A DNA stretch of 64,000 nt from NCBI GenBank assembly GCA_037043015.1, contig CM073329.1, positions 15,020,648-15,084,647 on the forward strand. Reading direction: 5' to 3'. The number at the start of each line of letters is the position of its first letter. The first letter of the stretch is position 1. Position numbers and translations under genes: made by a program. A model generated the notes under the pieces. The model worked only from the letters and a program-made list of their open reading frames with translations. It was not told where the DNA came from and searched no databases. The DNA is from Bryum argenteum. Lineage: Eukaryota; Streptophyta; Bryopsida; Bryales; Bryaceae. Positions 10,663-25,672 of this stretch are shown piece after piece.

Positions 10663-12184
10663 GGTATTTAGTTGTTCCAATTTCCCCTTGTCCGGTGGCC
10701 ATCGGGATATTAGCATTATGAACGGACACTTCATTCACGCCGGCCCCCTTAGAAAGGGACCGGAGTTTGTATCTATCTATCTACCGGTATGAATCATCAA
10801 ATAATGCCAGGGGATGATGCCAAATTGGGGCTTTAAAATATTGAGTGGACGATGAAAAAGTCAAAGTGAGCCCCAGCTTGGAAAAGTAGAATAATGTTAC
10901 AGTAGTAGAGGAATCTCAAGTTGGTAAACGTACATTCAAGTGTACCTCATCGTACACAGCTATCTGTCCTTTTATTATACTATGAATTTTTGTTCAAATA
11001 AATCAATGCAACAGACAGGGTTCAATTTTCGATGAACTTTTGCGGTAGTAGGTGACACACAAATTTATTTTTTATTTATGTTGTTGAAGCAATTAATGTA
11101 TTATCAATTGAAAAATAAACATATGTAGCATAGCATAGTAATCAATAAGTGCAGTGAGTAGGGAGAGGTAGTCCTTAGGCAAAAAAGTCCAAGGGGGGTT
11201 TTTGAGGGCTATGCCACTTTTGGAGAAAGCTCTGACTTTAATGGTGAACAAGCTAGTAGAGAGCCAAACCTCTCTAAAAATCTATCTCTATGTCTAGGAT
11301 ATGTGTGGATGAGTGTAGGTGATACACAATTTAAATTCTTTTTTCTTGATGAAACTACAATGAACTTGAACACATTACGGAGTAGTCTGATACATATAGC
11401 TCCTTATACGATGCTAAAAGTTTGTATTGAACTCCCACCCATGACAGATTCAAATTTCTTGCTCTCTTCCACTTACAATCATTATTATTGTCAATCTCAT
11501 CAAGAGTTTAAAAATTAAATGATCTTTCCTTCAATATTTCAAGTGAACAATGAATATGAAGAAAAACATATCAATCAAATAGAATGACACACTGAAAAGT
11601 TAATTTGTGGAAATAGACATTTGCTTGAATTTCCTAAGTCTTTCGTCAAAATTATTTCAAACTTAAATTTCTCCCACAAGTTTGCAAAATGAGCAATTTG
11701 TATATCTTCAATTGTTCCAGAATAACTTATATAAGGACACCCGAAAGTCTTCACATAGTTTTTCTTAAATAATATATTATTAGAAAAACTATTTCCCATG
11801 GTTTAATTCCATGGCAAAATGACAAATTATAGAAGCCAATTGTTCACTCCTTGAAGTTTTCAAGAAAATGTAAATCAAAAGGGAAGGTGAATTCCCATAA
11901 ATGAAGGGGAACAAACACAAACTGGCTTTCCGTGTTTTGTTGTGGAATTTGAAATGGAGGCTGTCAGAGGAAAGTATTTTCTATCTTTGGGTTCAAATTA
12001 ACTGCACTGGAGATTCTCCTTCAGCCACCAATTGGGATGCCGGATTTGTCTCAACCGAAATATTACTTGTTCTTCTTCAATAAATTGCAGCCCTTGATGT
12101 TCATACAAAACCGTTAAGGAGAGGCAACGGTAAGAAAAAGGGAAAACTACCTTTTATGTGAAGAAAAGTGCTAATTGAGTACTT
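10663..12184. other. Intergenic, no gene seen
   Basis: AT-rich sequence with short chance ORFs only. There is a short (TATC)n near 10770. The phrase about an 'aatgtattatcaattgaaaa' motif near 11095-11115 recurs near 12730-12750, so parts are shared repeats. Nothing codes. Confidence 0.55.
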
Positions 12185-12375
12185 GTGGTTGGAAGGTATG
12201 AACACTTATAATAAGGAATTTAGTATAGTTGGAGTGGTGGAATAAGTGCCTTAGTATTTTTCAGTGATTAGCAAGGAAAAATAAACAACTTTTCCTTTAT
12301 TTTCAATAATTTAATGATAGTGATTACAAATCGTAAACGTAACTAATATAGGTATACCTATAATCGGACACCCTA
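12185..12375 (+). repeat. Dispersed repeat, family D (copy 1)
   Basis: This segment, with a 'ggtatgaacac … ggagtggtggaat' core, is similar to the reverse complement of about 39720-40015. It is less completely similar to about 22690-22900. No termini or ORF can be defined, so the element class is unknown. Confidence 0.5.
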
Positions 12376-13870
12376 CTCCAAGTACGCATGGGGTTTATCG
12401 AAGGTAATTAAAGGGCGATCAAATCTTCATTAGAGCACGAAACAAGCATGAACACTTATGAAGGGAGGGCCTTGTTGTAAGTCATGTTTACACTAGGGTG
12501 GAGACGGTCACCGGTCGGTCAAGGATTCTTGCCCGAGATATGGTTATGTGAGAGAAAAAGATAATATGACAGAGAAATTGTAAGGCAATTAAAAAAATAA
12601 CTAAAGAAATTAGTTCTTTAAAGGTGGAGTTCCTTATTGTACCTATTTACAAACTTCATATCTGAAAAACTCCTCCAAGATATACATCAATGTAGGTGGC
12701 CTTATCTTATTTTTTGTTGAACCAATCAATGTATTATCAATTGAAAAGTACATTTGCACCAAAGCAGTCAATCTATGTAGACCTGTGGCCTTATCATTTT
12801 ACCATCCATTCTTAGATTTCACCAGTGGTGCTTCTTTAACCATATTCCAAAACACCTACCATTCTAAAAACACACTTCCAACTTATCACAATCAAGAATT
12901 TCATACATTCCATGATCCATAAACTTACTATAACCCCGAAATTGAAATCAATCACATTGTGGTTGATTCATACTAAAAAAACATACATCGTTTTCTGCTA
13001 AAAACTGAAACTTCTAGTGAATACAACTCAAGATCTGTTCAGTGAAATTTCATAAAAATCACCAGGTACACCAATTAGACAGTTATAAACAAGATCCTAC
13101 TATTGGATTCCCCAAAATCATTCGAGCTGAGCTTCCTCTCCATAACGTAGTCCTAATACAATACTCTCACCATGAAATGAGAAACCAATGTTTGGCAAAT
13201 GCAAAGAAAGAAGTGCATCAAGTGAAAAAGAATGTCAAAACTACGGGCCGATTTCATGGCCATCTACTTGATAAGTGCAGATTTTTGTCATGCTAATTTG
13301 TCAGCTTTTTTGTTGGTTTTTGGGAAGATGTGCAGATATGACTCAGTATTCGTCTTCACTTCAAGTGAATGGCTCATGTTACGTAGCAAACCACGAGTTC
13401 CTGCTTGGACATTGTTCTGGTACCGCCGTACTCCTCGCGCTTACTTACTCACAAGTGACCGTTTCCTACACGTCATGTAGTCAAGCTCACTCTTGTGCAC
13501 TCTTCTCTTCAATTTTCTTTTACTCAATTATATCCTTCTTTAATCATGATGATATAAGACCATAGAATCATAAGTTTATAGTTAGTCGGAGAGTTTTGTG
13601 TTCCTTCTTACCAATATGAGTAAAACTTGGGTACGTATCATTACATAGACTTAACTTATAAGAAAAGAGTTAAACTGCATTTATTTGGTATCCATTATAC
13701 ATTGTGAAATGTTTCCTAAGGTAATTGAATGAAACAATGTACGTTGTGAAGGATACATTGTGGTTTTTAGAATTGATCTTAGAAAGAGAATTCAATTTTT
13801 GGGCATACTTATGTATAAGGCTAGACGATGAGGTCTTAGTGAATCCTTGATGGGAGATTGCCTAACAAAT
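12376..13870. other. Intergenic, no gene seen
   Basis: Short ORFs around 13042-13565 overlap in several frames and show no domain-like pattern or splice-consistent extension. I treat the stretch as non-coding. Confidence 0.5.
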
Positions 13871-13925
13871 CCTTGTTGTGATTCTAGAACAGATCCTTGT
13901 TGTGATTCTAGAACAGATCCTTGTT
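13871..13925. repeat. 24-bp tandem duplication
   Basis: Two exact copies of ccttgttgtgattctagaac plus agat (13871-13894 and 13895-13918) are followed by a partial third copy. Confidence 0.85.
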
Positions 13926-14056
13926 GAGAAGGGATTGCTCAATGGAAACTTGACTTCGATTGCCTTACAAATCCTTGTCCGAGATTTCTCAACTGCACAT
14001 ATCAATGAATATCTTTTGGCTAGGTAGATGAGAAATTTGTAATGTGTACTTTATGT

Positions 14057-14222
14057 TCTAGCGAGGGGTTAGGGGAAATAATGGATCCACTTAATGAACA
14101 AATTTTTTTCTTTGCTTGAGAGGGGTTACGGGAAATAATGCATCCACTTAATGAACAATTTTTTTTTTTTTTTTTTTTGCTAGCGAGGAATTACGGGACA
14201 TAATGGATCCATTGAAAGAACA
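14057..14222. repeat. Three-copy tandem repeat (~57 bp) with T-tract linkers
   Basis: Three diverged copies carry the core 'gaggggttacgggaaataat' and then a ggatccattgaa-like segment. The copies begin near 14060, 14118 and 14183. The second linker has grown into an uninterrupted run of 20 T (14159-14178). Confidence 0.8.
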
Positions 14223-14225
14223 AAA

Positions 14226-14760
14226 TTCACAACGGAGGTGGTTTAAAGTACAATAAAGGTATACCTTTAAGTTGTAGATCTTTAATTCCTCTTTGCATTG
14301 GTTCTGCCGGAAGGTGAGTTGATTGACATGGGTCTTAAAAAACGCACATACTTATAACCAGCACTTAAGCCACTTTAACATGCAACACGAAGTTACTGCT
14401 CCATAATATCACAGCAATGTGACATTAAAGAGCTACGCAGGGGGGTGCAAACTAAGGCGACGACTCCATCACGATCCCATTGTCACTTCCTCGCCATCAC
14501 GATTGTAGCAATCCTCCCTCTCCTCTAGACTTTCCAGACTTGCTGTTGTTTAAATGCCCATCACCTCCTTTCCAATCATACCAAATACTGCTGGTGCCGG
14601 TCCATAGACAGGAAGGTTGCAAGCAAGCAAGCAAATCAGCGAATGCAAAGCTCCCTCATGCACCATACTAGCCAACAATTGCGAGCACCATACTTGTCTG
14701 GTTCTGAGGATTTTCGCACAGAATGCTAGTGTGTAGATTGTGAGAAAAATCGGTGTTAGA
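14226..14760. promoter_or_regulatory. Upstream region of the LRR gene
   Basis: GC content rises towards the gene, consistent with promoter and leader. The frame has a TAG at 14734-14736, so 14761 is the first usable ATG. I do not see an unambiguous TATA box. Confidence 0.4.
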
Positions 14761-16302
14761 ATGGAGGTCCTGTCCATGCTTGGGCCTCGTCCAGGCGCCG
14801 AGGCTGTGGAGGCAGCCAAGCAGGCCGTGGTCCTTATCGACCGGCGTCTTGCAGTGGAATCTGCAGCACAAAAGCTTCCTGTGAGTTTGCAATTCCACTT
14901 TCCCGTAGAGTCTGATTGACATGCACCGACGATGGTTCTGATGGTTGCAGGAGAAGGAGCTTAGAGCTTAGAGTTTGATTGGCATGGTTTTGATGGTTGC
15001 ATGTTCGTGGGGGCAGGAGAAGGAGCTGCGAGAAGCTGCAGAGAGGGAGAAGCTACCCTACATGGCGGTGATTCAACTCGAAACGCTCCATCAATCGTTC
15101 GAAGACTCGAAGAAAGCGGCCGATACGGCAGCGGAGCTTGAAAACGCGGTGCGTGAAGCCGCGACGAAGAAAGCGGACCAGTTCGAGTGGAGTGGACGCG
15201 CGCTCACGAGCTTGCCTCGATCGATCACCACTCTGGCCTCGTCGCTTTCATTCCTGAATCTTGCCAACAATCAACTCGAGGTTCGCACCCATTTCATAGC
15301 GTTGTAGTAAGTAGCCTTGCATGTAAAAGAGATTCTTACAGAACCGTGATTCTAACAGACGTTGCCGAGTGCGATTGGCGCGCTAGTGAACCTCGTGACG
15401 CTCAATGTGCAATCCAACCATTTGCACACCCTCCCGGACAGCGTCGGTAGCCTCTCCAAGCTCACCATTCTCAACGTCTCAGGAAATCAGCTCAAGGCCC
15501 TCCCGGACAGCCTCGCCAATTGCAGGTAGGCCAATAATTCTAACGGCGTTTTTCGGGAATCAGGAGTTTTCTGGGGGACTGACATAATTTGTGGTGTGGG
15601 GTGGTTTGCAGTAAGCTGTCGGAGTTGAACGCGAATTTCAACCAGTTGGAGAGCTGGCAACCGATCTTCGGCTGGAAACTGAAGAACCTCCGGAAGCTCG
15701 AGCTTCACTTCAACAATTTGGTGGGACTCCCAGAATCAGTGGGTCACATGACAGCATTACAGCATCTCGACCTCCGGAACAATCGTCTGTGCAGCTTGCC
15801 TTCGACGATCGGCATGCTCAAGCAACTGGAAACGTTAGACGTGAGCCGCAACTTCAACAATCTGTGCTCGTTACCGGCCTCTCTCGGGGAGCTTGTCTCG
15901 CTGTCGGTGCTCGATCTCAGTTTCAACCAAATCCGGGAGCTTCCTGCTTCGCTCGGCCAGCTGCAGAACCTCAAGAGCCTCATGCTGGACCAGAACCCGC
16001 TCGTGGTGCCGCCGAAGCGCGTTGTGGAGCACAGCCAAGAAGCCGTGCTCTCGTACCTGCTTGAGCTTCATCAAAATGGCCCCGTCCCTGTCGCGAAAAA
16101 ACTTAACAATGGCTCCTCAGCAGCTTGCTTGATGATGATCCCACCCAGCCCTCGCCATGAGCACGCCGGTGGATGGGTCCCCGTCCGCCCTGGGAACACC
16201 ACTTGGATGCGCACCTTCCTCGCCCACTTCGCTTGCGGCAATGGCATCACAACCGGCAAAACCATGCGATGGCAAGCTTACAACTCCGACGATGAAGACT
16301 AG
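14761..16302 (+). CDS. Plant intracellular Ras-group-related LRR protein (PIRL-like)
   Basis: Exons are 14761..14880, 15017..15280, 15359..15525 and 15612..16302. The frame is consistent and yields 413 residues. The N-terminal ~95 residues are a charged helical segment beginning MEVLSMLGPRPGAEAVEAAK, the type found in PIRLs. From about residue 98 to 323 there are nine or ten LRRs of the pattern LxxLxLxxNxLxxLPxxIG. A Cys/Gly-rich, non-LRR tail ends NSDDED. There is no signal peptide or membrane span, so the protein should be cytosolic. The PIRL family is plant-specific and related to animal Ras-binding LRR proteins such as SHOC2; some Arabidopsis members act in pollen development. The partner is unknown here. 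One LRR (EScwQPIFGW-like region, exon 4 start) is irregular, as is common in the family. The class call is firm; the subgroup is not. Confidence 0.88.
14911..15022 (+). repeat. Tandem duplication carrying a second splice acceptor
   Basis: A ~60 bp segment in intron 1 is duplicated, so 'caggagaaggagct' occurs at 14948 and again at 15014. The downstream copy gives an open exon. The upstream copy would read E-K-E-L-R-A and then a TAG, so its use would truncate the protein. Confidence 0.8.
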
Positions 16303-16692
16303 AATCATTATAGTGTATTCCGATTTTTGTAGATACGATCAATCATGTGTACTCCGATCACGAGTTTCCAATGTGATCAGTAATAAAGAAAGACGAATTT
16401 CATCAATTCTGTGTTTCCCTGTTTCAGATTCGAATATCCAGCTGCATATAAAAATGGCATGTGTGTTTCTCAAGATTTGCCATCACTCGGCGGATGGTTG
16501 TACGATACCCTAATTCTTTCATGTTCATTGACGTTTTTCTCGAGCTAGTGACGACATGTAAGGTAGAAAGCGGCCGGCAGGCAAAGAGTTAGTGAAATGG
16601 GCAGCTAGTGAAGACTGGTCTACAGTTAGTGAGTGAGTAAGTCTGGGATCTCATCTGCGGAGGTTCCGATTGATGAGAGTGTGTTGGTAGCG
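16303..16692. promoter_or_regulatory. 390-bp spacer between the LRR and CIPK genes
   Basis: The spacer must hold the 3' UTR of the upstream gene and the promoter and leader of the downstream one, unless the CIPK leader overlaps. The sequence 'gttagtgagtgagtaagtc' stands 5' of the start. A GTG at 16633 opens the same frame but is not a plausible eukaryotic start. Confidence 0.4.
16382..16387 (+). other. Polyadenylation signal AATAAA of the LRR gene
   Basis: A canonical AATAAA lies 80 bases after the stop codon. The next start codon is about 300 bases further on, so the 3' end must fall in this short spacer. Confidence 0.55.
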
Positions 16693-21318
<4,626 letters not shown>

Positions 21319-23461
21319 ATATTAGGTACTCAAATAATTGTTGCTCACATTGATTAGGGTTCTGTAAAGAGCATTAGGGTAATGACGACAATGTATTCTG
21401 GAGTACGAGCAGTTAAAGAAATGCACCTATCTTATATCAAATAGATAAAAAAGAGTGTAATTTGAAGTGTGATAGTATTATATCTATCATAGTGACAATT
21501 AAAATGTTATTAGGCTCTTTGGACATGTAGTTCAAAGTTCAATTTGGACCCTTAAATTATTTTTTATGTAAATTAGTTTTAGGAAACTTGTAAGTTTTGT
21601 CAATGTGAGTTTTTTCAAGTTTTTATTGTGGGTAGTGATACTACTCTTCTTTGATTTTAGTGTTTCCAGAATGTTTTTGTGATAAGAGGGAATGTATATT
21701 CTCTACATGAGGTTTCATTTCTTCATGTCAAGGTTTTCAAATGGTTTTGTAGGCATCTAATGTTGATTTTAGAAAACATTTTGATATCTAAAATAAACAC
21801 TAATGCATTAAGCTACAAATTCTGTTTTTTATGTGGTGGTTTACAAATACTTGTAAACCTCTCATGTGGTGAAGGTGGATGATTGTGTTCTTGTTCACAT
21901 TTTAGTGATGCCTATATAGAAAGACGGAACTATCATTTGTAAACTAAGTAAAAGGAGATAGAAAAGACAACGAAGGATTTGTGCACAAGTGATGTTCAAA
22001 GATGAATAGTCTTATCTATATCCTAGGCTCTAGAGATTTCACCCCAAATATGAGCAACATGAAATTCATACAATACACTTACACAATTCACTTATATGTC
22101 TCACTTTTCACAAAGTACTCTAAGAAATTATAAGAGACATGCCTTGCAATACTACACTTGACTTCACAAAATATCATTGTTCATTTTTTCTCACATCCTT
22201 ATTAAACCAACCAAACAATGAGATCGGGTGTCGTACAAACAATTATGATAGCTTGATTCAATATTGAACCACTCTAGTATCCTCCCACATTACTAAGTGG
22301 ACCATTTTTGCAACTTTCAAGCTATCATATTTCTTGGAAAATTGCCAATCTAACAAAATTGAGATTAGATTTCGCAACTATGGACATGAGTGTACGACAA
22401 CATGGATACTTCAAAGGCGAGCCAGTGACATTTTGAGCTGTCTTCATGTGGAGATATGCTTCGCAGTCAATCGGCCAACAACATGTCCGAGACATATCAA
22501 ATCCTCGTTGAATATACAACGTATCAAATCCTCTTGAATATACAACGAATCGGCACTACTCTGCACCTTTTCTAATACATTATCATTGATTGTGACTTCA
22601 ACTTTGACAATTTCCATGCAATTGTTACCGATTAATGGCTTGAAGCTCTCAAGACCTTACTCAGCAGTAGAATATAAGGTTTGAGCACCTCAAGGAAGGT
22701 GCCCCAATAAGCGTGCATGTCAGAATCTTGTTTTGATGAAGATTTAACCATCCTCCAATCATCCTTACTAAAACCCATGTGTACATATAGTAGAGTGTTT
22801 GATTATAGGTTAACCTCTAGTGATCACTTTTATAATTTGCAGTTATTATTGTAAGTACTTAAAACTATAGGAAAACTTCGTCTATTTTGTTTTCCACCAT
22901 CTTTCCTTCGTATTTTTTAAATAATGATAAGCCGATCCAATGGTATTGAGGTTATTGGTGTGCAGACATTAGTATATATACACATCAACCAATTTTTGTG
23001 TCTGCGATGAGTCGCGATCCGAGGAACATGTGCAGGCCACTGATCACGTTGTCGCGCAAAAGCAGGTGTGACACCACCCACCGGGCCAGGCTCGCAAACT
23101 CCAGCCATTTCGACAAAGACTTGGCTTCAATCAGTTTGACAAATCACACCCCATGTTTAGTTGAATGAGATCTCATTCAATCTTCTTACATCAATCAAAT
23201 CAACTCCAGCATCGACCATGTGTTGTGGAATGTGTCTACTTGCACACACACAGTCACACACAAACCTCTCAACAGAGTTCGTATCCACAATCCACCGCTC
23301 AAGTTGGAAAACAGCCAGATTGGGGTCTCGTTTCAATGACTCAAAACATAAATGTTGTTTTTGCTTAAGATTCACACACAGTCAAATGTAATGAAATTCA
23401 ACGAATGGACAGTTTAAACAAGATTCTTCAATTGGGATTCTCAGAATCAAGTCACTCCACA
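21319..23461. other. 3' flank of CIPK and intergenic DNA
   Basis: This begins with the CIPK 3' UTR. Short ORFs on both strands have no recognisable domains. About 22690-22900 resembles the family D repeat found near 39690-39905; otherwise nothing is identified. Confidence 0.5.
22690..22900 (-). repeat. Dispersed repeat, family D (partial copy)
   Basis: It shares 'gtttgattataggttaacct', the 'cttgntttgatgaagattt' string and a 'gcacct…gnaaggt' start with 39690-39905 in the same orientation. It shares related segments with 12185-12375 in the opposite orientation. No ends or coding capacity can be defined. Confidence 0.5.
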
Positions 23462-23831
23462 TTAACCCTTAAACGCCCATGGGATCTGAAATGGGCAGCC
23501 CAAAATTGGATCACAACATCTTTTGGACTTGGGCATCATGAATAGTGCACTTTTTGAACTTGGGCATCATGAATGAACCAATCAATGATGAGCTTGCAAC
23601 CTCCTACAAGGTTATGTACCACCCCAACCTACCTACCACAATCCTTTCAAAGTACAAAATCACTCATACAAATTGTGATTTGAATTGTATAATTTCACAT
23701 TTTGAATGCATCACAAGAAGGTGACCAGTTTGACATCAAAATATAAGTGAAAAGTTGAGTACAGTGAGAGCTACGAAGGAGATTCCGTTGAAATCAAGCC
23801 CCTCGGGCTTGCTTGGGCGTTTAAGGGTTAA
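23462..23831. mobile_element. TTAA-flanked MITE, family A copy 3 (best preserved)
   Basis: The element is 370 bp including both TTAA sequences (23462-23465 and 23828-23831). The left end TTAACCCTTAAACGCCCA is the exact reverse complement of the right end TGGGCGTTTAAGGGTTAA. It has no coding capacity and is homologous throughout to the pair at 9939-10662. TTAA target sites with CCC..GGG ends are the signature of piggyBac-like elements, which are little known in land plants. Class assignment is inference. Confidence 0.75.
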
Positions 23832-25594
23832 GTGTCACCAGGGTTGTCTTCTCTTGTCACTTGTCAGGCATCTAAAACGTTTTCAATGTATCAGGTGTAG
23901 ATCTCATCTAAATTGTGTATGACAAATGAATAGGAATTTTGTGTGATAAGACAACATTGTGTGTTACCGTTCCACAAAGAGGGTCAACAAACACAAGAAA
24001 AAAAGAGGGGTGGTTTTCAAAATATAGGTGAGAAGAGTGAGGGTGCCACTTTAGGTGTGTGTTCATATTTGTTTGTTTTTTTTTCCAACTTCGTGATGGA
24101 GATGGGACTGATCGAGGCTGGCTGGCTGGCACAGTAAGAGAAAGGTTTGCATGTCGTTGTTCTTCCTTTCTGATCCAGAGTACATATTTGCGAAAGCTAG
24201 TGTACCCAAAAAGGTACCCCCACCAGGTAGAATAGGTATCTTTGCAGTATATATATATTGGCCAATACTTTACAAGAGAGGCTGAAAGAAAGAAATGGTT
24301 GTTCTGGAGGTGATTCCTTTTCCAAAGATGCCACTTTTTCAAAATATGACAACTTAGTTTGTGCTTGAGAACGGGACCGAGTGTGGAAGATTCCACACAC
24401 GGTATTCTTCTCGACGAGTGGAAAAGCTTGATTTTGTGGATCCTTTGTCATACTAAATCATGTACTCGAATACGTATCTTAGAAAATTTTATTTTGGTGA
24501 AAGGGTGCATTTTGAGGCACAACCAAACAATCCGCACGATTCTGCCACTTTAATTGGCTTGGGAAACATCGTCGGTACTTTCAACGGGTGTATTTCATCA
24601 CACTTACAGATTGATATATTTTGTAAGCCAATAGGAGGGTACTTGTTTTTTTTAAAAATCTATTTCATCTACTTTCAAACATGACATATAATATTTGTAT
24701 GTTGCTTTAGATTCTTTTGAGTTACTTGCTTCATATGAGCAATGTATATTTGTTAGTATACAAAGGCTTGACTATCATCTATCAACATGTTGTGGGGTAC
24801 ATGTTAATCAATAAAGAATGTAACATTTGAGGTTGCCTCTCGCAAGACCTCACAAAATAGAAGGATATCATCTACCTTTTGTAACAAAATATATATTTTG
24901 TATGATGCTAAGGATATCTCTAAGTCTATCTACTAAGCCGAAATCTATCATTATAGTAGGAGTGTCAACAAACCACTTTATAAGAGGCCTCATATTCAAC
25001 TTCTTACCAAGAGTCCAGCCACCAATTCCCGCGCTCGCGCACATTTGTGTGTTCGGGCTCACAGAGAAGGACCACCAAAGGGATTGGAAGGTAAGCTCGC
25101 TAAAAATTGAATCAATTGTGCCTTGAAGGCCTCCCATGCTTCATTGCTTGGTGTATTTTTATTTTTTTTACCCTTAATATCTTTGTGTCCTACGTTGCCT
25201 TCTTGTCCTGAGAGGAATATAATTGGCCAAAGAGCGGAAAATGAATATGATGTCATGACTTTTGGGCAAATATTGTGAGCATGGATAACCTTGAAAGACA
25301 ATTATAGAACAATTATGGCCATAATATTATGTTTCCATCAATTGATTCTGTGGGTATGGGTGGTGGTGTTGTAAGAGAGCATATATCATGATTGTGTATG
25401 TTGCTAACTCTATGTACTTGTTTGAACTTTTGGCATTTTGGCAATGAAAGTTTCTTCAAACACATATTGAATATTTTGAGATATGGGCCATAATTTCTTA
25501 AAGTACTTTCTCAACATTCAATCTTACATTCAATGACTCCTAAATTCCTAATTCTCTTTGCTTATTTTAAACTTCTAATAACACTATATTTGAT
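23832..25594. other. Intergenic, no gene seen
   Basis: ORFs on both strands (for example 23908-24396, minus) have biased composition and no domain pattern or intron support. A short (AT)n occurs near 24250. I see no conserved gene. Confidence 0.45.
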
Positions 25595-25672
25595 ATGTTA
25601 TGAATATTCCAGGATTGACGACATCAACAAGCAATGTTACGAATATTCCAGGATTGACTACATCAACAAGCA
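25595..25672. repeat. 39-bp tandem duplication
   Basis: Two copies containing 'gaatattccaggattgac' differ at only two positions (25595-25633 and 25634-25672). Confidence 0.85.

Noticed and set aside
16633..16692. Upstream extension of the CIPK frame
   Set aside because: It begins with GTG. The ATG at 16693 gives the conserved CIPK N-terminus MVMRKVGKYEVG.
22325..22519. Possible retroelement gag-pol fragment near the family D repeat
   Set aside because: No RT, integrase or protease motif could be read on either strand.
23908..24396. 162-codon minus-strand ORF
   Set aside because: It has no domain-like pattern, no splice-consistent extension and a biased composition. It is best read as chance.
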